Of a stretch of DNA of 16,333 nucleotides, positions 7,631 through 14,552 are shown piece after piece. The first letter of the stretch is position 1; every line of letters begins with the position of its first letter. The translations under genes and the position numbers were made by a program. The stretch spans positions 1 through 16,333 of the forward strand of contig CALXZW010000020.1 of assembly GCA_944393345.1 (NCBI GenBank), written 5' to 3'. This DNA comes from an uncultured Clostridia bacterium (GTDB lineage Bacteria; Bacillota; Clostridia; TANB77; CAG-508). Below the pieces are notes generated by a model, which saw only the letters and a list, made by a program, of their open reading frames with translations, was not told the DNA's origin and ran no database searches.

Positions 7631-7648
7631 ACAAAAATGTTTAGTCCC
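7623..7648. terminator. Perfect hairpin terminator shared by the ger operon and rnr
   Basis: GGGACTAAACA (7623-7633), a four-base AAAA loop and TGTTTAGTCCC (7638-7648) form an uninterrupted 11-bp hairpin. On the plus strand it is followed by TTTCTACTATTTC, a reasonable U-rich tail for the ger operon. On the minus strand it is followed by CTAATATT, a weaker tail for rnr. Because the arms are mirror images, each gene ends in its own copy of GGGACTAA or GGGAC-TAA: the D-subunit-like ORF stops at 7628-7630 and rnr at 7641-7643. Confidence 0.85.
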
Positions 7649-9767
7649 TTTCTACTATTTCAAAATCTATTTGCCTTAAAAGTTTATTTGCATTTTTTAC
7701 TTTTATTTTTACTTTATCTCCTATTTTATATACTTTATTTGTTTGTTCTCCTATTAATTGCTTTCTTTCTTCATCATATATATAGTATTCATTTCCTATG
7801 TCCTCAAATCTAATTAGCCCTTCTACTGTGTTTTCTAATTCTACAAACATTCCAAAAGAAGTTATCGAAGATACTATTCCATCATATTCTTGGCCAATTC
7901 TTTTTTCCATATATTCTGCTTTCTTTATACTTTCAGCATCTCTTTCAACTTTTGTTGCAATCTTTTCTCTTTCTGAAGATTGTTCTGCTCTTTCTTTTGC
8001 ATAATTTTTATATTGTTCTTCCCACTTTTCATTTATAACATAATTATCTTTTAAATATTTCGAAATGACTCTATGTATAAATAAATCCGGATATCTTCTT
8101 ATTGGTGATGTAAAATGGCAATAATATTTGCTTGCAATTCCAAAATGGCCTTTATTTTCTGCTTCATATCTTGCTACTTTTAAAGTTCTTAAAACTAAAT
8201 TTGAAACAACTTTTTCTTCATCTTTTCCTTTTACCTCTTCTAATATTTTAGAGAATTCTTTTGGATATATATTATCTTTATTAGCTTTTATTTTTAATCC
8301 AAAATTGTATAAAAATTTATTTAATTCTTGTATTTTTTCAAAATCAGGATTTTCATGTACTCTATAAATAAAAGGCGCTTCTAACCAATAAAATTTTTCT
8401 GCTATTGTTTCATTTGCAATTAGCATAAACTGTTCTATTATCTCATTTGCAAAACTCGGTTCATATTTTGAAACTTCTTTTACCTTTCCATCAATATCTA
8501 AATCTATCTTGCTTTCTGGTATATCTAAATTTAAATAGCCTTGTTCCATCCTTTTATTTTTTAGTATTAATGCTAATTCTTCCATCAATTTGAATTCTTT
8601 TATATACTTCTTATATGTTTTTACTACTTTTTTATCTGAATTGTCTAATATTGCTTGAACATCAGTATATGACATTCTTTCTGTTACTTTAATAATTCCT
8701 TTAACAATTTCAGAATTTATTACATTTCCTTTTCTATCTATTTCCATTAAACAAGATAATGTAAATCTATCTTCATTAGCATTCAAACTACATATTCCAT
8801 TTGATAATTCTCTTGGTAGCATAGGAATAACTCTACCTAACATATATATACTTGTTCCTCTTAGTAATGCTTCTTGGTCTAATATGCTCCCTTCTTTTAC
8901 ATAGTAACTAACATCAGCAATATGAACTTCTAATTTGTAGTTTCCGTTTTCTAGTTTTTCAACTCTTACTGCATCATCTAAATCTTTTGCATCTTCTCCA
9001 TCTATAGTGAAAATTGTTTTATTTCTAAAATCCACTCTATTTTTAATATCTTTCTCATCTATTGTATCTCCACATTTTTTTGCTTCTTCTATTACTGGCT
9101 CTGGAAATGTTGAAGGTAAGTTATATTCTTTTATAAGTGATAACATATCTACTCCTGCTTCATTTACATTTCCTAAAACTTCTAAAATTTTACCTTCTGC
9201 ATTTTTTCCATTTTGTGGATATTTAGTTATTTTTACTAACACTTTGTGATTGTCTCTAGCTTTTCCAAAATCTTTTTTGGAAATAAATATATCTGTTCCC
9301 AAACTTCTATCATCTGGAACTACAAATCCAAAATTCTTATTATTCTGAAATATTCCAACTACTGTATCTTTTTCATGTTTTAATATTTTTACAACTTTAG
9401 CTTCTGCACTTTTTACTTTATTCTTTTCTTCTATTATTTCTATTAATACTCTATCTCCATTTAAAGCATTTAATGAGTTTTCTTTTGATATATATATTTC
9501 ATCTTCTTCATTTTCTAATCTAACAAAACCAAACCCTTTTTGATTTTTTCTATAAATTCCATCATAATATGTTTTTTCTACTAATTTATATCTATTTTTT
9601 CTATTTTTTTGTATTTTTAATTCTAACTCTAATTCTCCAAGTATCTCTAAAAATTTATTATATTCTTTTTTAGGGACTCTCATTAGCATTGCTATTTCTT
9701 TAGCCTTCAGCGGTACATAATCTTCATCTTTAATTAAATCCATTATTTTTTGTTTTTGTTCTTCCAT
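7641..9767 (-). CDS. rnr: Ribonuclease R (3'-5' exoribonuclease, RNB family)
   Basis: 708 residues, normal for Firmicute RNase R, a processive 3'-5' exonuclease that degrades structured RNA in the cytosol. Domains in order: a winged-helix N-terminus (about 1-65), two cold-shock/OB domains (about 70-125 and 135-195, with KGFGFVRLE and NFGFVVPDD), the RNB catalytic domain (about 242-570) and a C-terminal S1 domain (about 625-705). The active-site acidic cluster is intact at TIDGEDAKDLDDAV (Asp256, Asp262, Asp264, Asp265), and the channel motif HFTSPIRRYPDLFIHR is present at 551-566. The GGGAGGA ribosome binding site lies unusually far (about 14 nt) from the ATG. It follows secG, a common Firmicute order, but the usual next gene smpB is absent. 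Confidence 0.96.
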   Translation of the reverse strand: MEEQKQKIMDLIKDEDYVPLKAKEIAMLMRVPKKEYNKFLEILGELELELKIQKNRKNRYKLVEKTYYDGIYRKNQKGFGFVRLENEEDEIYISKENSLNALNGDRVLIEIIEEKNKVKSAEAKVVKILKHEKDTVVGIFQNNKNFGFVVPDDRSLGTDIFISKKDFGKARDNHKVLVKITKYPQNGKNAEGKILEVLGNVNEAGVDMLSLIKEYNLPSTFPEPVIEEAKKCGDTIDEKDIKNRVDFRNKTIFTIDGEDAKDLDDAVRVEKLENGNYKLEVHIADVSYYVKEGSILDQEALLRGTSIYMLGRVIPMLPRELSNGICSLNANEDRFTLSCLMEIDRKGNVINSEIVKGIIKVTERMSYTDVQAILDNSDKKVVKTYKKYIKEFKLMEELALILKNKRMEQGYLNLDIPESKIDLDIDGKVKEVSKYEPSFANEIIEQFMLIANETIAEKFYWLEAPFIYRVHENPDFEKIQELNKFLYNFGLKIKANKDNIYPKEFSKILEEVKGKDEEKVVSNLVLRTLKVARYEAENKGHFGIASKYYCHFTSPIRRYPDLFIHRVISKYLKDNYVINEKWEEQYKNYAKERAEQSSEREKIATKVERDAESIKKAEYMEKRIGQEYDGIVSSITSFGMFVELENTVEGLIRFEDIGNEYYIYDEERKQLIGEQTNKVYKIGDKVKIKVKNANKLLRQIDFEIVERD

Positions 9768-9790
9768 TAATTTATATAAATCCTCCCTTT

Positions 9791-9805
9791 TGAACTAAAA
9801 GTTCA
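9791..9805. repeat. Short perfect inverted repeat in the rnr 5' leader
   Basis: TGAACT-AAA-AGTTCA, a 6-bp stem with a three-base loop, between the secG terminator and the rnr ribosome binding site. It has no U-tract in either direction. It could affect ribosome access or stabilise the mRNA end, but no function can be shown. Confidence 0.4.
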
Positions 9806-9811
9806 TAATGC

Positions 9812-9841
9812 AAAAAAAGCTGTTTTTACAAGAAAAACCGC
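9812..9841 (-). terminator. Intrinsic terminator between secG and rnr
   Basis: On the minus strand GCGGTTTTT pairs with AAAAACAGC (one G-A mismatch) around a CTTGT loop, followed by seven T's. It begins about 10 bp after the secG stop. It should separate secG from rnr at least partly; I see no clear promoter between the terminator and rnr, so rnr may depend on read-through. Confidence 0.7.
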
Positions 9842-9850
9842 CCTTTTATT

Positions 9851-10099
9851 CTATGCCATATAAAGTATTCCTAATGCTATTGTTAAAATCGTGAATACTA
9901 CTGCTAATATTATTGTCCATCTTTTTTGTTTACCTTCTTTTGTTCTCCCTTTATTTTTTTCAAAGAAATTATTTGTTGAAGAACCTGTTATTGTTGATGA
10001 TAATCCTGGATCATCCTTTGTTTGAATTAATGTTAATATTATTAGCGCTAATGCCACAATAAAATATGCACCAACTAGTATTCCTTTTGCTATTTCCAT
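9851..10099 (-). CDS. secG: Preprotein translocase subunit SecG
   Basis: 82 residues, the usual size of SecG, a small non-essential stimulator of the SecYEG protein-export channel in the plasma membrane. Two hydrophobic helices lie at about 4-24 and 62-81, separated by the polar loop with the family-typical DDPGLSSTITGSSTNNFF and a basic stretch GRTKEGKQKR. GGGAGGA precedes the ATG by 7 nt. It has its own promoter 50 bp upstream and a terminator just after the stop, so it can be a single-gene transcript. Confidence 0.94.
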   Translation of the reverse strand: MEIAKGILVGAYFIVALALIILTLIQTKDDPGLSSTITGSSTNNFFEKNKGRTKEGKQKRWTIILAVVFTILTIALGILYMA

Positions 10100-10145
10100 T
10101 TATTTATTCCTCCCAACGGTATTTTCTATTTTTTTACACTAATGT

Positions 10146-10174
10146 ATTTTAACATAGTTTTTTCTAAATTGCAA
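10146..10174 (-). promoter_or_regulatory. Sigma-A-type promoter of secG
   Basis: On the minus strand -35 TTGCAA (10169-10174), a 17-nt spacer, then -10 TAAAAT (10146-10151). The predicted start is near 10139, leaving a leader of about 40 nt that contains the secG ribosome binding site. Confidence 0.65.
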
Positions 10175-10405
10175 TTGTTTTTTTACTTTTTTTACATATT
10201 GGAATAAATGATAATTTGTAAAAGTAAATTACAATATGTAATAACTTCATACTAACTAGTATTGTGATATTCTTTCTCTACTTTGATAATTTTAAAATAT
10301 TTTCTTTTGTATAATTAATATTTTTTGTTGAAGTTCATTTAATATATTATTATTTAATCTTTAATAGTAGAAATATCCTATGAGATAGCTTGTTATTTTA
10401 TGATT
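10175..10405. repeat. Gene-free stretch with a 10-bp inverted repeat
   Basis: No gene seen in about 230 bp. TTACATATTG (10192-10201) and CAATATGTAA (10232-10241) form a perfect 10-bp inverted repeat around 30 bp. The insert holds a second, overlapping inverted repeat, TTGTAA (10216-10221) with TTACAA (10229-10234), which shares three bases with the outer right arm, so the two folds exclude one another. It lies just upstream of the secG promoter and downstream of the transglutaminase-fold gene, with no U-tract. It may be a DNA-binding site or a structured 3' UTR. Confidence 0.4.
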
Positions 10406-11395
10406 TTATCTTATTTTATCTTTATTTGTTTGTTTTTCTTTTGGTATTGGAAAATCAAAAGTAGAATCCCATATAACTCTATTCCTTAATTCTAATGTTT
10501 CCATTACCATCTTGTCAATTATTTCTTTATGTCGTTCATAAAAATCATCTACACTATCATTCATCGTAGTAACTGTTTCTTGATTTTGTTTATTCCCATT
10601 CCTTAATTCTTCATATTCTTGTTGCTGTAATAAATGTTCATTTGATACTAAAATACATTCATGCGGTTTTTTATCTCCTCTAATTAACCTAGTTATATCT
10701 ATATTAGCATATTTTCCATTATCTAATCTAACATTATTTAGTTCATGCGCAAATGTTTTATATGTAACTCCTTCTGTTTGTATATCAAGTCCAATTTTCT
10801 TTCCAAGTCTTTGGGCTATATAGGCAATATCTATACAAACCCCTTGTCCCAATACCAAACATTCATCTTCATCTTGTTTATCTGGTACGCCATCTTTTAA
10901 TCTAATAGTTCCCATATATCCAACTTTAGTCCTAAAAGCATAGTTAAACCAATCATCCGCATAAGTTATGATATTAGCTATATAATGTACAAGATAATTA
11001 ATTTTTTCTTCAGTTGTGGCATTTTGAGGTATATTTTTAACAAATATTTTTTCAAATTCTGGAGCAATACTTTGAATTTTAGTCAAATTTTCATCTCTTA
11101 TACTTGATAATTTTGAAAAAAGCATTGATAATTTACTTTCTAATTCTTCTTTACTCTGACAACCTAATTCTTCTTTATCTTTTATTCCTAGTTCATTTTT
11201 CATTCTTATAATATATTCTTTAAGTTCTTCTAAACTACTAAAATTATTATCATATACTAAATTTCTAAGAAGAACATCTTTCATTTTAGGTCTTTTTTCT
11301 ATTCGTTGTTCTGCAGACTTCACATATTCTTCTCCTAAGCATACACATAATTGATAATATAATTCTTCTATTTCTTTACTTACTTTTTTTAACAT
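10406..11395 (-). CDS. Cytosolic transglutaminase-fold protein of unknown function
   Basis: 329 residues, no signal peptide or membrane helix. The N-terminal 120 residues are charged and helical. The middle resembles a transglutaminase-like core: INYLVHYIANIITYADDWFN, then VLGQGVCIDIAYIAQRLG (Cys187), KTFAHELNNVRLDNGKYANI (His217) and Asp233 in NIDITR, giving the Cys-His-Asp order and spacing of the superfamily. The C-terminal 80 residues are polar and helical. A GGGGG-containing ribosome binding site lies only 4 nt before ATG. It is about 140 bp downstream of the pseudouridine synthase on the same strand. Substrate and role are unknown; it could be a peptidase, a transglutaminase or a non-catalytic relative. 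Confidence 0.65.
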   Translation of the reverse strand: MLKKVSKEIEELYYQLCVCLGEEYVKSAEQRIEKRPKMKDVLLRNLVYDNNFSSLEELKEYIIRMKNELGIKDKEELGCQSKEELESKLSMLFSKLSSIRDENLTKIQSIAPEFEKIFVKNIPQNATTEEKINYLVHYIANIITYADDWFNYAFRTKVGYMGTIRLKDGVPDKQDEDECLVLGQGVCIDIAYIAQRLGKKIGLDIQTEGVTYKTFAHELNNVRLDNGKYANIDITRLIRGDKKPHECILVSNEHLLQQQEYEELRNGNKQNQETVTTMNDSVDDFYERHKEIIDKMVMETLELRNRVIWDSTFDFPIPKEKQTNKDKIR

Positions 11396-11538
11396 ATATC
11401 CCCCTTATTATCTAATGCACATTCTAAAATTTTATATTTAATTTATTATATTTTAAATTTCCTAACTGTTTTAATCGTTTCACAACACTTTTGTTCTTTC
11501 ATTTATTGGTACTTTCATCTGCTAAATAATAATTTTTA

Positions 11539-12234
11539 TTATAAATCATCTATTTTTATATCTTTTAATATACACCAAGTTCCGATAGGTTCTGGTAAAT
11601 CTTTAAATGTCACCTTTTCTTTTGTTATAGGATGCTCTATTGTAGTTTCATATGCCCATAATGCTATTTGCTTTCCCTGACCTCTTTTACCATATTTTTG
11701 ATCTCCAAATATGCTATGACCTAAATGTGATAATTGAACTCTTATTTGATGATGTCTTCCTGTATGCAAATTTATTTTAACTAAACTTAAATTTTTTACT
11801 TCATTATATTTTATAACTTCATAATCAAGTTTCGCTAATTTTGCATTTTTCTTATCCTGATTTACTACTTTGCTTATATTATTTCTTTCGTCTTTATATA
11901 AATAATTTTCTAATATCCCATTCTTATTTTCAAACTTTCCATCAACTACTGCTAAATACTTTTTCTTAAATATCTTTTCTCTTACTTGATTACTAAGTCT
12001 TGAAGCAGACTTTGATGTTTTAGCAAATACCATTATTCCGCCTACTGGTCTATCTAATCTATGTACTAGACCTAAATATACATTTCCAGGTTTATTATAT
12101 TTTTCTTTTATATAATCCTTTACAAATGATAACATATCAATATCTCCAGTTTTATCTGCTTGTGATGGTATGTTTGGGATTTTTTCTACAACTATAATAT
12201 GATTATCTTCATATATTATTTTTAGTTTTTGCAT
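11539..12234 (-). CDS. RluA-family RNA pseudouridine synthase, no S4 domain
   Basis: Isomerises specific uridines in RNA to pseudouridine. About 231 residues from ATG 12234, a single catalytic domain: IIYEDNHIIVVEK at the start, the active-site motif HRLDRPVGG (Asp61), and the C-terminal INLHTGRHHQIRVQLSHLGH and IFGDQKYG blocks. The S4 RNA-binding domain of RluD-type enzymes is absent, as in several short family members; the target RNA (23S rRNA or tRNA) cannot be read from sequence. An in-frame ATG at 12261 would overlap the upstream methyltransferase by 20 bp; the inner ATG starts 7 bp after that stop and fits the family N-terminus better, though neither has an ideal ribosome binding site. 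It probably shares a transcript with the methyltransferase. Confidence 0.9.
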   Translation of the reverse strand: MQKLKIIYEDNHIIVVEKIPNIPSQADKTGDIDMLSFVKDYIKEKYNKPGNVYLGLVHRLDRPVGGIMVFAKTSKSASRLSNQVREKIFKKKYLAVVDGKFENKNGILENYLYKDERNNISKVVNQDKKNAKLAKLDYEVIKYNEVKNLSLVKINLHTGRHHQIRVQLSHLGHSIFGDQKYGKRGQGKQIALWAYETTIEHPITKEKVTFKDLPEPIGTWCILKDIKIDDL

Positions 12235-12241
12235 TATATTA

Positions 12242-13105
12242 TTATTTTTCCCACCTTCCATAAATTCCGCAAGGTAATACCAATTTTGAATTTTCCATTG
12301 GTATACCTATTTCTCCTACTTCTATTTTTCCTTTATATTTTTTTGATACAGTTAAATTTAATATGTTTTCTAAAACTTTACTAGATATTCCTGTTGTATA
12401 TGAATTTATCAAGAAAAATAACGGATTATCAGATAAAACTTTTGAACATAATTCTACTAAATCATATATATTATCTTCAAATTGCCATACCTCTCCTTTT
12501 GCGCCTCTTCCATATGATGGTGGGTCCATTATAATTGCATCATATTTGTTTCCTCTTCTTATTTCTCTATTCACAAATTTTACTACATCATCTATTATGA
12601 ATCTTACTTTTTTATCTTTTAATCCTGAACTTTCTACATTTTCTTTTGCCCATTGTGTCATTCCTTTTGAACTATCAACATGGCAAACAGATGCTCCTGC
12701 TGATAAGCAAGCTACTGTTGCTCCACCTGTATATGCAAATAAATTCAAAACTTTTATTTCTTTTTTTTCTTCTTTTATTTTATTTATCATCCAGTCCCAA
12801 TTGACTGCTTGCTCTGGGAATAATCCTGTATGCTTAAATCCCATTGGTTTGATATTAAAGGTTAAGTTTTTATATTTTATTTGCCACTGTTTTGGCATTT
12901 TTTTATTAAATTCCCAGGATCCGCCTCCTGTTTTGCTCCTATGATATGTTGCATTTATCTCTTTCCACTTTTTAGGAAAACTTTTTTCTTTCCATATTAT
13001 TTGTGGATCAGGTCTTGATAATATTACCTCTCCCCATCTTTCTAGTTTTTGCCCATCTGCCATATCTAATATTTTATATTCTTTCCATTCACTTGCTAAC
13101 TTCAT
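12242..13105 (-). CDS. Class I SAM-dependent methyltransferase, COG1092-like (RlmI/K type)
   Basis: 287 residues. The N-terminus has the family pattern YKILDMADGQKLERWGEVIL then RPDPQIIW; the Rossmann SAM site is KVLNLFAYTGGATVACLSAG (about 118-137), with VDSSKGMTQWAKEN as the ribose-binding strand and MDPPSYGRG (193-201) as the catalytic motif IV, as in rRNA cytosine-C5 methyltransferase relatives. The exact target base is not predictable. The ATG at 13105 must be the start, because an in-frame TAA lies 12 nt upstream and the family's N-terminal motif follows at once. Its only good ribosome binding site, AAGGAGG, lies 44 nt away with a hairpin between. It is the first gene after its own promoter, followed by the pseudouridine synthase. 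Confidence 0.9.
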   Translation of the reverse strand: MKLASEWKEYKILDMADGQKLERWGEVILSRPDPQIIWKEKSFPKKWKEINATYHRSKTGGGSWEFNKKMPKQWQIKYKNLTFNIKPMGFKHTGLFPEQAVNWDWMINKIKEEKKEIKVLNLFAYTGGATVACLSAGASVCHVDSSKGMTQWAKENVESSGLKDKKVRFIIDDVVKFVNREIRRGNKYDAIIMDPPSYGRGAKGEVWQFEDNIYDLVELCSKVLSDNPLFFLINSYTTGISSKVLENILNLTVSKKYKGKIEVGEIGIPMENSKLVLPCGIYGRWEK

Positions 13106-13115
13106 ATTTTTTATT

Positions 13116-13156
13116 TAGTATTTTAATTTGAAAAATAAAATACTACTATCCTCCTT
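13116..13156 (-). promoter_or_regulatory. Hairpin between a displaced Shine-Dalgarno and the methyltransferase start
   Basis: On the minus strand AAGGAGG (13150-13156) is followed 4 nt later by TAGTATTTTA (13136-13145), a 10-nt loop, and TAAAATACTA (13116-13125), a perfect 10-bp stem. The ATG follows 10 nt after it. Folded, the hairpin shortens the SD-to-ATG distance from 44 to about 14 unpaired nt. Phage T4 genes 25 and 38 are known cases where a hairpin brings a distant SD near the start. An alternative helix, TACTAT with ATAGTA around the SD, would compete by 2 nt. Confidence 0.55.
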
Positions 13157-13172
13157 CTATTAGAATAGTAAT

Positions 13173-13201
13173 ATTTTATCACAATTTTATATATTTTGCA
13201 A
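13173..13201 (-). promoter_or_regulatory. Sigma-A-type promoter of the methyltransferase gene
   Basis: -35 TTGCAA (13196-13201), a 17-nt spacer, -10 TAAAAT (13173-13178) on the minus strand. It overlaps the last codons of the 69-residue ORF (stop at 13187-13189). The hexamers and spacing equal those of the secG promoter. It would yield a leader of about 60 nt that includes the SD and the hairpin. Confidence 0.6.
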
Positions 13202-13396
13202 AATTTCTATAAATTTGTTTATCATAATTAAATTTACTGTTGAAAACATTAGAAATGCTATTAATGTTGTTATTAACCATTTATTATTTTTTAATGAATT
13301 TAATATTTGACTTGTCCATTTCTTTTGTTCAAATTTTAATTTATTTTCTTCTTTACTGTATTTTATATTAAAAATTCTGTTATTAGTATATTCCAT
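13187..13396 (-). CDS. Small single-helix membrane protein, unknown function
   Basis: 69 residues. The first 39 are polar and basic (MEYTNNRIFNIKYSKEENKL, then KFEQKKWTSQILNSLKNNK), followed by one hydrophobic helix at about 40-62 (WLITTLIAFLMFSTVNLIMI) and a short tail. The topology is probably cytosolic N-terminus with a C-terminal membrane anchor. I recognise no family. The ribosome binding site AAGGGGGGAG is very strong, 6 nt before the ATG, but both lie inside a long hairpin. It starts 45 bp after the uvrC stop, and the next promoter overlaps its end. A real gene is supported by the ribosome binding site and the protein-like composition. Confidence 0.65.
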   Translation of the reverse strand: MEYTNNRIFNIKYSKEENKLKFEQKKWTSQILNSLKNNKWLITTLIAFLMFSTVNLIMINKFIEILQNI

Positions 13397-13440
13397 AAAT
13401 CTCCCCCCTTATTTATGTATATGCACTAATAAACAGAATT
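13373..13440 (-). promoter_or_regulatory. Long nested hairpin enclosing the start of the 69-residue ORF
   Basis: On the minus strand: AATTCTGTT-T-ATTAGT (13425-13440) pairs with ACTAATAACAGAATT (13373-13387), 15 bp with a single bulged T. ATAT pairs with ATAT (13419-13422 with 13388-13391). Then CATAAAT (13411-13417) pairs with ATTTATG (13394-13400) around a 10-nt loop AAGGGGGGAG. The Shine-Dalgarno is exactly the loop, the AUG (13394-13396) is fully paired, and codons 2-8 form the outer stem. A T-rich stretch follows the 3' arm, so it may also act as a weak terminator for uvrC. Confidence 0.6.
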
Positions 13441-13441
13441 A

Positions 13442-14407
13442 TTACTTTTTTATATTTTTTATTATCTCTTTATTTATGCCTTTTACTTGTAGCAATTCCT
13501 CTTCACTTCTATTTTTTATATTTTCCCAACTACCAAATTTTTTTAATAATTCTTTTTTCTTCTTTTCTCCAATTCCTTTTATATCATCTAGTTCTGACTT
13601 CATCATTTCTTTATCTCTTACTTTTCTATGATAAGTTATTGCAGTATCATGTACTGTATCTTGAAAATTTGTAATTACATTCATTAAATTTTCAGAAATT
13701 TTTAGTTCTACTCTATTTTCATCCATTAATGCTCTTGTTTGATGTTTATCATTTTTTACCATGCCAAAAACTGGTATATCAATATTATATTTTTTTATTG
13801 CATTTTTTACTGCTCTAATTTGTGTAATTCCACCATCTGCTAGTATAACATCTGGTAGTTTTCCAAAACCTCCTTGTTGATTTTCTATTGAATGTTTTAA
13901 CCTTCTAGTTATTACTTCTTCCATGCATTTAGGGTCATCTTGTGTATATACTGTTTTTATTCTAAATCTTCTTGATAGATTTTTCTTTATTATACCATCT
14001 TGCATCACACACATAGCAGCAACCATGTATTCTCCAGATATATTTGAAATATCATAAGTTTCTATCTTTCTTGGTAATTTTTCTAATCTTAATACATTTT
14101 TTAATTCTATCAAAATTTCACTTTTGTCTTTTTCTTTATTTTCTAAAGTAACTTTACTATTCATTTCTGCCATTTCTACAAAACGTAGTTTTTCGCCTTT
14201 TTTTGGGCTTTTTATTTCCACTTTTTTACCTAATATTGTGGATAACCATTGTTCTATCGCTTCTTTATCTTCTATTTCTTCTCTTACCATTATTTTATTT
14301 GGAATATTTGGATTATCTAAATAATATTGTTTTATAAATCCAGAAATTATTTCTCTATCTTCCATATCTTTTAAATCCTGATAAAAGTAATGTTCTCTAC
14401 CTATCAT
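13442..14407 (-). CDS. uvrC: Excinuclease ABC subunit C, C-terminal part (downstream frame)
   Basis: C-terminal half of UvrC, which makes the two incisions of nucleotide-excision repair. It has the RNase H-like endonuclease domain (ETYDISNISGEYMVAAMCV with Asp119; VILADGGITQIRA with Asp191; KNDKHQTRAL; TVHDTAITYHRKVRDK with His253) and a C-terminal helix-hairpin-helix pair (about 272-321, LDDIKGIGEKKKKELLKKFG). The frame is open back to 14587, with UVR-motif sequence KLDYEKAAELRDRIQSIERV and SEKQKV, and joins the upstream fragment after removal of one base. ATG 14407 happens to have a usable AGAGGA 6 nt upstream, so a separate C-terminal product is possible, but it would lack the GIY-YIG nuclease. 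Confidence 0.88.
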   Translation of the reverse strand: MIGREHYFYQDLKDMEDREIISGFIKQYYLDNPNIPNKIMVREEIEDKEAIEQWLSTILGKKVEIKSPKKGEKLRFVEMAEMNSKVTLENKEKDKSEILIELKNVLRLEKLPRKIETYDISNISGEYMVAAMCVMQDGIIKKNLSRRFRIKTVYTQDDPKCMEEVITRRLKHSIENQQGGFGKLPDVILADGGITQIRAVKNAIKKYNIDIPVFGMVKNDKHQTRALMDENRVELKISENLMNVITNFQDTVHDTAITYHRKVRDKEMMKSELDDIKGIGEKKKKELLKKFGSWENIKNRSEEELLQVKGINKEIIKNIKK

Positions 14408-14552
14408 TTTGCTTCCTCTAACAAAGAAAATTTCTATACAAACTTCTAATTCTGATTTAGATAGTCCTATTACATCAATACTATTTTCTGAAATATTTGA
14501 TACTTTTTGCTTTTCTGATACTCTTTCTATTGATTGTATTCTATCTCTTAAT

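Noticed and set aside
11396..11538. Short open frames (12 and 18 codons) between the pseudouridine synthase and the transglutaminase-fold gene
   Set aside because: No ribosome binding site, very short, and closely bounded by stops; best read as chance.
11526..11542. ATAATAA-TTT-TTATTAT hairpin at the end of the pseudouridine synthase gene
   Set aside because: A/T-only stem, no U-tract after it; too weak to call a terminator.
12363..12944. Long plus-strand open frame opposite the methyltransferase gene
   Set aside because: It is antisense to a well-supported gene and has no recognisable family or ribosome binding site; the same holds for the open frames antisense to rnr, uvrC, gerB and the transglutaminase-like gene.
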